Shown here: piece by piece, positions 46,964 to 56,568 of the stretch | How positions within the stretch are numbered: the stretch's first letter is position 1 | Layout: every line of letters begins with the position of its first letter | DNA from: Hibiscus mutabilis | Lineage: Eukaryota; Streptophyta; Magnoliopsida; Malvales; Malvaceae | Assembly (NCBI GenBank): GCA_019671005.1 | Contig: CM033745.1 | Span: 13,382,921-13,446,920 of the forward strand | Direction: 5' to 3' | DNA length: 64,000 bases | Position numbers and translations under genes: made by a program | The notes under the pieces: generated by a model | Seen by the model: only the letters and a program-made list of their open reading frames with translations | Databases searched by the model: none | What the model was told of the DNA's origin: nothing

Positions 46964-49900
46964 ATGGCAAGTAGCAGTGATAAGGTGGTGGAGACTGTGA
47001 TTGTTGGGAATTATGTGGAGATGGAAACCGAAGGGGAGCCTAAGGGCATCAAAACCAAGGTTTCTAATCTCTTCTGGCATGGCGGTTCTGTTTATGATGC
47101 TTGGTTTAGCTGTGCTTCTAATCAGGTTTGGCTGTCTTTTCCCGCCCAAAGATATAAAACAGTGTTTTTGGCAATTGTATTGTGATTTATGATACTGATA
47201 GTGTTTTTTTTTTTTGTTGCTTTCAGGTAGCTCAAGTGTTGCTTACATTGCCATACTCATTTTCTCAACTGGGGATGCTTTCTGGGATTCTCTTTCAGCT
47301 CTTCTATGGATTGATGGGGAGCTGGACAGCTTATCTCATTAGCATACTCTATGTAGAATACAGAACCAGAAAAGAAAGAGAGAAAGTTGATTTCAGGAAC
47401 CATGTCATTCAGGTTTTTGTTTTTAACTTCTTTACAAAGATTAACACCTTCAAGTATATGATGAAATGACAGTGAGAATCAGTAGCTTTTTTTTTTTAAT
47501 TGTGCAGTGGTTTGAGGTTCTCGATGGACTCCTTGGGAAACACTGGAGGAACGTGGGTTTGGCATTTAACTGCACTTTTCTTCTGTTTGGATCTGTCATT
47601 CAACTCATAGCTTGTGCAAGGTACCTACTTGGCTACTCATTTATGATTCTTTTGCTTTTATCTCTATCCAAATATAAAATTCTTATATATATATGGAGAG
47701 AGAGAGAGAGAGAGGAATCATCATGCATGCACCCTGACAATGAATTCCCTGATGTTGGGTATCTTTTGTTTTGTTATTACAGCAACATATATTACATAAA
47801 TGATAATCTGGACAAAAGGACTTGGACTTACATCTTTGGTGCCTGTTGTGCCACCACAGTCTTTATCCCTTCATTTCACAATTACAGAATCTGGTCCTTT
47901 CTTGGCCTTATAATGACTACCTACACCGCTTGGTATCTCACCATTGCCTCCCTCCTCCATGGCCAGGTAAAAAAACAAAACACACTTGTCATTAATTTTT
48001 TACTCAACTTGTTGAACATGTTGGGTTCAAATGTTCAGTCAAAAAGGAATCCTGGTTGTCCTGTCCATTGCTTGAAAAGAAAGAAAACTGCAATTTGACT
48101 AGATATTTAAACTAAGCATATTATTATAATTGCCATTACTGATATGAAACTTTGTTTGATTATAAAATGTAGGTTGATGGAGTTCAACATTCTGGTCCTA
48201 CCAAGCTGGTGCTGTATTTCACAGGTGCCACCAACATTCTCTATACGTTCGGGGGACATGCTGTCACCGTGTAAGAAAATTTTATGTTTAGAATTCGTGT
48301 CACTTACGTTATATACAAATCTCCCCATATTTTCTTTTACCAAACAAATCTCCCCATGTTTATCAACTCAATAAACTGTGTTATTAAACCTGTTTGAGAA
48401 TTATAAATGCATGTAAAAACAGTTCTGAGAACGACCAGACCTGGCTTCACTTGTTTAGACATGATCTGACCAATACCATTGGAGAACTAATGAGTAATGA
48501 CCAACCCTTATTATTTCTAGAATATAGTGATTATTATTAGAGCTTTCATTTCCTAAATTGCCCTTTGTATGCGTGGCAGGCAAAAAGTTGTTTTGTTCTT
48601 GGGAACCCTAGTATTCCTTTTCAATGTAGAAAGCCAGTGTTCTTTTTTCTAATAGCTTTCACTTTTATCATTGAGAAGATGCCAAGAGATGAGGGGGGGG
48701 GGGGGTCCAGCTTTGGTCAGTTTATCAAAGGCACCCCACAGGCTGAAAAAGAAAGCCCTTAAAGTTCATGGAGCTGAACTTTTTAAGGCCATAAACCCAA
48801 AATTAATCAGCCTGTAGCAGGCCTTTTTCAGTCCCCTGATATACCAAGACTCTAGATGCTATAGCAGTAACATGATTAATGTGCTAATTGATGAAGAGTT
48901 TGCTAATTAATATGCAGGGAGATCATGCATGCTATGTGGAAACCTCAAAAGTTCAAGGCTATATACCTGATAGCAACTCTGTATGTGCTGACACTGACAC
49001 TTCCCTCAGCTGCTGCTGTTTATTGGGCATTTGGAAACATGCTTCTCAATCACTCAAATGCCTTTTCTCTTCTCCCGAGAACTCCCTTCAGAGACATGGC
49101 TGTCATTTTAATGCTCATCCACCAGGCATGCCTATGACTATGAAATTCCATTCATCAGATCCCTCCATGCATGTTCAACAAAATAGTACATATAACAATG
49201 TTCATTCTTTCAGTATATCCGTATCACTGATACATCATCATCATGCTGCATTAACATGTAATGTTCATTGTTTTGGTGCGTGTTGTGCAGTTCATTACGT
49301 TTGGATTTGCATGCACGCCACTGTATTTCGTATGGGAGAAAGCAATAGGGATGCATGAGTGCAAGAGCCTGTGCAAGAGAGCTGCAGCAAGGTTGCCAGT
49401 GGTTGTCCCCATCTGGTTCTTGGCTATTATCTTCCCTTTCTTTGGACCAATAAACTCCACCGTCGGATCCCTCCTCGTTAGCTTCACCGTCTACATAATT
49501 CCGGCATTGGCTCACATTTTCACCTTCCGATCAGCCACTGCCCGAGAGGTATTATACCTTAAACCATAAGTAATCGGAGTTAGAACAGGCAAATGTGAGA
49601 TATATGATGTTTTTTACTTTTTATGTCAGAGTCAAACATTTGACTGAGAGAATTGAAGATTATGTTATTAGCTGTATTGATTTGGTTTAGCATTAAATAA
49701 ATCCAAAGTGTAAAGATTAAGACAACACAGTGTGGTAGCGTGTGGTCACAGTCTAGCAGACCAGTCCCGTGCCTTTCTCCTAATCAGATAATGTTTTTTA
49801 GATTTAAGCACTGGAAATGTTCGGACAACATGCAATAGTTTTTGCATAAGGCACGAGATTCGTGCTGCAACTGTTAAACAGAATATGTTCATGTTCGTAC

Positions 49901-50306
49901 CTGATTCCCCATATCTGGGGTTGCTACATAAAACTTGTCTTTTTCCAAGTAAAGGAACTCTGAGAAAAAAAATATTCATGTATAGTTATTGACATGTGAT
50001 GTTTGATGAACGGTTGTGATGCAGAATGCAGTGGAGCAACCACCCAAGTACTTCGGAAGATGGGTAGGGACATACACGATAAACGTGTTTGTTGTGGTGT
50101 GGGTTTTGATCGTCGGGTTCGGATTCGGTGGATGGGCAAGCATGACGAATTTCATACGCCAGATCGACACATTTGGGCTGTTCACAAAGTGTTACCAATG
50201 TCCACCACAGGCATCGGCAGCCTCAGCGCCGCCACCCCACCATGGCCTTAATGCCACCGCAGCCGCTCCTCTACACCTCCCTTTCAACCACACTCATAGG
50301 CCTTGA
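46964..50306 (+). CDS. LAX: AUX1/LAX auxin influx carrier
   Basis: Eight exons, 46964-47125, 47227-47412, 47508-47620, 47783-47966, 48173-48270, 48918-49125, 49291-49548 and 50025-50306, stay in phase and give 496 residues, the family's normal length. The protein is a multi-pass plasma-membrane amino acid/auxin permease that imports IAA with protons. Very conserved blocks are present: FWHGGSVYDAWFSCASNQ, VLLTLPYSFSQLGMLSG, ACASNIYYINDNLDKRTWTY, GATNILYTFGGHAVTVEIMH, FITFGFACTPLYFVWEKAIG, GFGFGGWASMTNFIRQIDTF and TKCYQCPP. The C-terminus ends in a His/Pro/Ala-rich tail (NHTHRP). GLMGSWTAY and the HSGPT region suggest the LAX2/LAX3 side of the family, but I cannot place the orthologue. Intron 6 (49126-49290) begins GC and not GT, and exon 6 fits only if a GC-AG intron is used. 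Intron 5 carries a run of 13 G. Confidence 0.95.
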
Positions 50307-51699
50307 ATATATGTCGTCGTCGTCTAGCCATCCATGTCCATCCTTGTTACTTAAGACTGTTGACAGAGCAGGGATACAAGTTGGAGCTTAAATGGAAGTT
50401 TACAAGATGAGATTATATACACAGAATGGGCATCCAATCTGTCGTTTTTATGTAAGTTAGGGAGTTTGTAATGCATTTCCTAAAAAAGAGTTGAGTGGGA
50501 ATCATTCCAAAGCAACAAAGACTTGTTAAATCCAAAGCTATAAAAATAAAAATGGAATCTGCTTTAACCATAACATGAGAGAATGAAGAATCCAAATCCT
50601 GAAAAGAAAACTGGCAGTAAATTGTATCTCTATTATTTCTAGATTAATAGAAATGATAGAACCAAATAAAGCAGGCATTTTGGCAGAGCTTAAAATCTCG
50701 AATGCCATCTTTTAAGGGTTGGGAGGTAAAGCTGCTAGATAGACTTGTATGGACATCAATGGCAGTAGGAGTGGGAATCTTACACCCATGAAAAGGCTAA
50801 TATGTTGCACTGCTCACAAAATATTGTCAAAACAAAACGTTCTTTAATAAGAGGGGGAAAAAAGCAGATTCCCTTTGCAACAACATGCTAACTAAGGAAA
50901 ACAAAGCTTTTCTCCTTATTCAGTAAAGAAGACAAATGATTTCCAGATGGGAGACAAAAAAAAAAAATTTGATATACTCAAAGGTAGGTGTTAATTTTAG
51001 TTTAAACAAATTTTTTTGTTTTAAGAATTAGTCGGTTAGGAACGTTTAAAATTTAAAGTTTAGAGTTCAATTTAAAAAATTAAAATTAAAATTTTAAATT
51101 TTACAATGTAAATATATATATTTGTGTATCAAAATATAACTTATTTTTAGAAAAACTTTGTTTATCCACTAGGTCATCTACCCGGCTGACATAGCAACTA
51201 AGGTGAAAAATCTCATTAAATAACACGATAAATTGCAGACCACTTAAAATGATTTTTTTGAAATCAGTCTTAATAAATGTTGATCATTTAAATAAAAAAA
51301 ATAAAACGACAGTGTGGTGGGTGGGGAACCCGCACAACATTTTCTGTGTTAATTACCTCTTAAAGTCTAGCGCTTTTACTTATTTTTTATTTAAGTTCCA
51401 ATTTTTCGTTTTTTTAGGTTTAGATTTAATTCAATTTAACCATAATTTAGTTTGGTTAGTTGCAATTCGGCCATTAAGTTTTGATTTCTTTTAATTTAAC
51501 CTTCAGGAATTAGGTTACTATAATTTTTTATGTTTTATTCGTTTTATCCTTTAATTTGCAATTAAACTATTACTTTAACTTATTAATTTTTAATAATGTC
51601 AATTATGAAATTAAATCCTTTACTAAAACACTTTAACAAAAAAATAACAAGAGAGTGACATGTAAACTAGAATATTAACCAACAAAACATAAAAAGTGG
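50307..51699. other. intergenic, no gene seen
   Basis: 3' flank of the LAX gene, then AT-rich repeats of the type AATTTAACC / GGTTAAATT, probably MITE debris. No gene-like ORF. Confidence 0.45.
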
Positions 51700-52027
51700 A
51701 TGCTATTTTAGCTTTACACCGGCTTTGATAGGTCATTTCCTTCTTTTGTACATGTTAATTTTACCCTTGTGCAATCATTGACATTGTCACCTTCAACTCC
51801 TTTTAAATTTTGTAATCCTCTAATTTTTATTTGGAACCCATTTTGTCTTCCAAATTCATGATAGTAACCAATTACATCATCATAAGACACAAATGTCAAC
51901 CCTACATTCGGACTAGCACTCCGTGTGTGATAGGAGTAGGCTGATCCGCTACAATTTCACAACTTTCATTTATATTGCCATCATCTACTGTTAAATTTTC
52001 ATCTTCTTTAATCTTATTTCCTATCAT
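51700..52027 (-). pseudogene. FAR1 DNA-binding-domain remnant (FAR1-related sequence)
   Basis: The minus-strand frame at 51899-51714 reads TFVSYDDVIGYYHEFGRQNGF, then CTRVKLTCTKEGNDLSKP. It is followed out of frame by CKAKIAS. This is the order of the FAR1 zinc-finger-type DNA-binding domain (YYxxxGRxxGF ... CxxEG ... GCKAKI). Upstream, an acidic leader (MIGNKIKEDENLTVDDGN, from 52027) is joined by a frameshift. The transposase and SWIM parts are absent. It is a broken N-terminal exon of a FAR1-related gene, a family derived from Mutator-like transposases. Confidence 0.7.
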
Positions 52028-52609
52028 AATCTGAATAAAAGTTAAAGTCCGTAAAAGAACTATCCCCGTTACCATCTTAAATAGTATATTCGATATTTAG
52101 ATCCATCATTGCACTTTTCTTGAATATAATAAAACAAAGATTAAAATCAAAGACAATAATGAATATATAATATCCTAATATCTATGTAATTAAAAAATAA
52201 TAATGTATAAGATGAAATGAATTTTTATGAACTAATACATTCACCTCAAAAATACTCAAAAAAAAAAATCACCACAAATAATTCCATTAAATGTTAATTA
52301 AATTAAAAGTAAATATTTCAAACCCAATTTTTATGGATTTGGAATGTCAGTTTCTCATTTTCAAATCAAGAATTAATTAGTTAAATACTAATCAATTTCC
52401 AAATACCGAACAAAATGCTTAAATTCTAAAAAAATGAAATTACCATATTAACAGTACTTGAAATCTTTTGTTGAAGATGAACCGATCAAACTATCAAAGG
52501 CTTGGAAAAACACTTTCAAATACTGCAGTTTTTAGAGGACTGCTGTGATTTTAGAGATTAAAACGGCAGATTTTTAGATTTTCAGAGGGATACTTTTACA
52601 ATGACAAAT
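52028..52609. other. AT-rich intergenic, no gene seen
   Basis: No recognisable coding or element structure. Confidence 0.4.
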
Positions 52610-52975
52610 TTATTGTATTACTTTTATTCCTTGCCATGTCATATTGTAAAGATTGAGTAAAGATATATTAATTATATTGTAATTATATTATATTTATAGT
52701 TTTGGAAATGATTAATTGAGTAAAGATATATTAATTATATTGTAATTATGACCTTAAAAATTTCTCTTATTATATTTTAAAAATAAAATATTAATTATAT
52801 TATATTTATAGTTTTGGAAATGATTAATTGAGTAAAGATATATTAATTATATTGTAATTATGACCTTAAAAATTGTTCATTGAGTAAAGAAATATTAATT
52901 GTATTATATTTATGACTTTGAAAATTGTTTATTAAAATATTTATTGTATTACTTTTATTCCTTGCCATGTCATAT
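52610..52975. repeat. nested tandem repeat block with 35-bp flanking direct repeats
   Basis: Two identical 35-bp copies (TTATTGTATTACTTTTATTC...) at 52610-52644 and 52941-52975 bracket about three copies of a unit containing ATTGAGTAAAGATATATTAA and TATAGTTTTGGAAATGATTA. The units are about 64-115 bp long, the difference being an AT-rich insertion. Confidence 0.75.
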
Positions 52976-54268
52976 GCCCCTTATTTTTTAGGGTTATCAT
53001 TTAATGCAAAGACATGTTAGAGTTCTTTACACAAATACACATCTAATTTAGCACAAAACATAAAATTTTAAACCCCAAAATCTTAAATTTTAGGGTTAAT
53101 ATTTAATGCAAACTAAAATGCCTCAAAATATTCAAAGCTTTGGAACTCGGAGCCTGGCCTTTGGGTACATTAGAAAACTTTATTCAAGGGTTGAAAACAT
53201 ATCTAATTACTGTAGGGTTAGCTAGAAAAAACTAACATAGCTAAAGCCCATAAGAATATTGAACCCAATCTTTCAAATTATCAGTCACATAAGCTGAGAA
53301 TGAAGTTGTCTATTCTAAGAAATCTTCATTACTTAAAAGTTGGAGCTTTGTAGGGCAAAACCCTAAACCCAACAACTAGGGCGAATTCACCCATTTTTGT
53401 ATTACCCGACAATTCATCCAGCAAAAGCTAAACAGCTTAGTTTTCTTTCAAAATTTGCTATACTAATGTCCAATCAATCATGATCTTAACCTAAATGCAA
53501 TAAAGAAGAAAACAATAATTCCTCCAGTCAAAGCACGCAGGCATCCCCCCAACGAGACTGTTATATTAAAAACCACTAAAATACAGAGTAGCAGGCAGGA
53601 CTCGAGCCACATAAACAGGGTAAATGGGCTAAAAAGCAAAGGACCACTGGGAATTAAAAAAGGAAAGTAACCCTATAATCGGGAGACTATGTTGCATTAT
53701 TCAAACACTTCACTCACCAAACCTTTTCATCGTATAGTATAGAGAAGCAAAAACCGAACACAGACCCTACACATCTAAGAAAAGAATCCCAAGGAAAAGG
53801 GCACCTTTCTGCAAATGTCAAAAGTTTTAAACCCTTTGGTTCAATCATACAACACAATTTCAAATTCAAAGACCCTCAAATGAGATCAAACACCTGCTCT
53901 CAATAGGCAATGTAATATTCTAACAGAGATGTCAAGCACTTGAGTTGAGAGATGAGATCTTAAACAGATAATACCGACAGATGCATAAACATATAATGTA
54001 AGAGAGTGAAAGTTTTTAAAACCATTTCCTTTCCATCATTGTTCAAACCAATACTAAATTCCACTCCACTGTAAGACCAGGGAAAGTGCCATTACATCAA
54101 AAACCCAGAAACAAAAACAAGTAAACTGACTAGAACTAGGAGCAATTGTTCTTCATAAAACGGGAAAAAAGAAACATAAAACGCCAAACCATAGGATAGT
54201 TATAACCAAAACGAAAGAGAACACGGTTCAAATGGAGATGTGAAACACACATTTAACCGGATTCCAAT
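52976..54268. other. intergenic and 3' flank of the cold-shock gene
   Basis: Nothing coding. The right-hand 250 bp should hold the 3' UTR of the minus-strand gene that ends at 54269. Confidence 0.5.
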
Positions 54269-54838
54269 CTAGCGGCCGCTGTTGGGACACTCCCTTGCGA
54301 AATGACCGGATCCTCCACAGTTGTAACATGCACCGCCACCGCCGCCTCCACCGCCGCCATAGCCGCCTCCACCGCCGCCATAGCCACCACCGCCGCCATA
54401 TCTGCCTCCACCGCCACCCCCGCCGCCTTGTCCACAATCACGTGCCATATGACCGATCTCGCCGCACTTATAACAGCCACCACCACCACCGCCACCACCA
54501 CCACCACCGCCATATCCACCTCTCCTTCCTCCTCCACCACCATAGCCACCGGATCCACCTCCTCCACCATAGCCACCGCCGCCGCCGCGTCCAGATCTAG
54601 TGGTGCCTTGGACGGGGTTGCCGTTGGGGCCAGTAACTTCAACGGCCTTAGTGCGACCATCAGAAGTTTCGATAACGAACTCGACCTCTTCGCCGTCGGC
54701 GAGGCTACGGAAACCCTCGGAGCGGATGGTGGACTGATGAACGAACAAATCTTCGCCGCCGTTGTCGGGGGTGATGAAGCCGTAGCCCTTCTGGTCATCG
54801 AACCACTTGACCTTCCCAGTCAGCCTGCTCTCACCCAT
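54269..54838 (-). CDS. GRP2: cold-shock-domain glycine-rich RNA-binding protein with two CCHC zinc knuckles
   Basis: An intronless 189-residue protein. Residues about 6-70 are a cold-shock domain: GKVKWFDDQKGYGFITP contains the RNP1-like KGYGFI, and DLFVHQSTI contains RNP2. The rest is glycine-rich linker (residues 84-120 and 136-170) with two CCHC knuckles at about 122-135 (CYKCGEIGHMARDC) and 171-184 (CYNCGGSGHFAREC), ending PNSGR. This is the plant GRP2/CSP2-type architecture. These proteins bind single-stranded RNA and DNA, melt RNA structure, and act as cold- and development-linked RNA chaperones in nucleus and cytoplasm. The start at 54838 is chosen because MGESRLTGKVKWF is the family start; the frame is open upstream but that part is 5' leader. 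Long antisense ORFs here are products of the GGN-repeat coding. Confidence 0.95.
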   Translation of the reverse strand: MGESRLTGKVKWFDDQKGYGFITPDNGGEDLFVHQSTIRSEGFRSLADGEEVEFVIETSDGRTKAVEVTGPNGNPVQGTTRSGRGGGGGYGGGGGSGGYGGGGGRRGGYGGGGGGGGGGGGCYKCGEIGHMARDCGQGGGGGGGGRYGGGGGYGGGGGGYGGGGGGGGGACYNCGGSGHFARECPNSGR

Positions 54839-54913
54839 CTTCTTCAAAGCAAAATCCCCAGAAACCAAGAAAGAGAGGCTGCAAATATGAAGCTCAACCG
54901 AAGTCGGGGAGAA

Positions 54914-54956
54914 CTTTATATTGCAGAGCAGTGCAAAAGGTGTGAGTGCCACGTCA
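54914..54956 (-). promoter_or_regulatory. core promoter candidate of the cold-shock gene
   Basis: On the minus strand, ATATAAAG (54921-54914) lies about 75 bp upstream of the ATG as a TATA box. TGACGTGG (54956-54949), a bZIP/ABRE-like ACGT motif, lies about 30 bp further up. Confidence 0.5.
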
Positions 54957-54972
54957 GATTAGGGAAAATATA

Positions 54973-55593
54973 GTATAATATTAATTACTATTAAATCAAT
55001 AATATTTTCTTAATTAAAAGGGATAAATCGAAACGACGGCGGGGTTTCAGAGGAAAGGATCGGACGGCTGGGGATGTAGGATCGGGTGGATGAATATGAA
55101 GCGTTTGATTTTATGATGGGGAACTGAGGTTTTTAGGAGTGTGAAATTACGAAAGGGTTTGGAGTCCAGAAAAAGATTTATTCGGTGGGACCCTTGGTAA
55201 AAAGCATTTTTACAAATATATATATATATTTGAGCAAAAGGACGATTTTATCCTATCTATTTGCAGAGTGCAGGGAGGGAGCTAGTAAACTGTGATGATT
55301 AATAATAATAATAATTTATTTTGGCAAGTAAAAAAAGACTGGTCAAAGGGTAAAAAGGGAAATAAAATAAAAAACACTGAGAATGTGACTGAGAATGGGA
55401 CTGCGACTGGGATGGGACTTCTCTATGAATATAGTCTTCGTCTTTTTAACTTTACAAAGCAAATATATAGTATTAATTTTTCTTCGTATATAAAACTATT
55501 TAATTAAAGGGGAAAATGAGTGGATATTGTATTCTAAAAAATATTAAAAATTTAACGTATAGTTAAAATTATTTCAAGAAATATGATGTTTTT
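54973..55593. other. upstream region of the cold-shock gene, no gene seen
   Basis: AT-rich with short microsatellites, for example (TA)n near 55217 and (ATA)n near 55300. Confidence 0.45.
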
Positions 55594-56060
55594 AACAGTG
55601 AGGTCGAATTACTTTCTAACCGACCTCATAGAATTAAAAAAAATTAAAAAAAAGTTCAAGACACTTGCTTTCTATCCGACCTCATGGTCAAATATAATAA
55701 AAAAATTTGAGAGCTCATTGAAAGCAATCCGACCTCATGGTCGAAAATAATAAAAAAATTAATGAAGGCTGGTTAACTTCTATCTGACCTCATGTTTAAA
55801 ATATAAAAAAATGATGAGGACGGGTTGCTTTGGTTACGACCTCAATGGGAAAAAATTAAAAAGCCTGCATTGCAGGCCTCCTTCACGTGTTGAATTAAAA
55901 AAAAAAAGTGGTATGGGTGCAGATCACATGTTTGATTAAAAAAAAGTGGGATAGCAGGGTGCAGGTGCAAGTCGCGGGTTGAATAAAAAAAAGGGAATGG
56001 CAGGTCAGTCAGGTCACGAGTTTGATTAAAAAAGGTGAAATAGCAGCCAGAGGGTGCAAG
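55594..56060. repeat. two tandem-repeat arrays upstream of the PMD gene
   Basis: 55600-55850 holds about five imperfect units of roughly 60-70 bp with the core CCGACCTCATGGTC followed by AAATAATAAAAAAATT. 55885-56045 holds about three units of roughly 60 bp with the core GTTTGATTAAAAAAAGTGG and GCAGGTGCA. Both are probably sub-terminal repeats of a transposable element. Confidence 0.6.
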
Positions 56061-56568
56061 TAAGGGGTGCAGGCTAATTTTCAGACCTGAATAAAAGATG
56101 AGATGGGATGGGTGTATCAAAAATCTGAAAAGTAGGTTTAATTTTTTCGGGAATGAGGTGGTGAGTTGAGTGATTGAGGTATGAATTTTTAGTTGTTAAA
56201 TAGGGGTTGAAAGTTGATAATTTTAGAAGAAAATTTGTGAAGAAACCCGGTGAAGAAGTAGAAGAAAGAAGATGAGTTAGAAGAAAATATTGTAAGTTTT
56301 TAAGTTATATTTTGCCTTTAAATTTAGTTCGAATATTTTTCTGTCAAATTGTAAACAAGATTTGAAGAAATTTGAAGAAGAAAGAAGATTTGAAGAAATT
56401 TTAGTTTGAACATTTTAGTGTCAAATTGTAAACAAGTAAGTTGGCTTCTTTTTTATCAAAAAATTTTATATTTATTAATATTTTAAAGTAGTAGTTACGA
56501 TTAAATTTGGTGGTGTTTGTTTTTACTAATATTTTCTTACTTGTCCTCTATGTAGCTTTGTTAGGAGG

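Noticed and set aside
54269..54838. Glycine-rich cell-wall structural protein
   Set aside because: There is no signal peptide. The cold-shock domain and two CCHC knuckles show an RNA-binding protein.
54295..54973. Long plus-strand ORFs rich in His/Arg or Thr/Ala across the cold-shock gene
   Set aside because: They are antisense readings of GGN-glycine codons in the real minus-strand gene. The compositional bias explains both.
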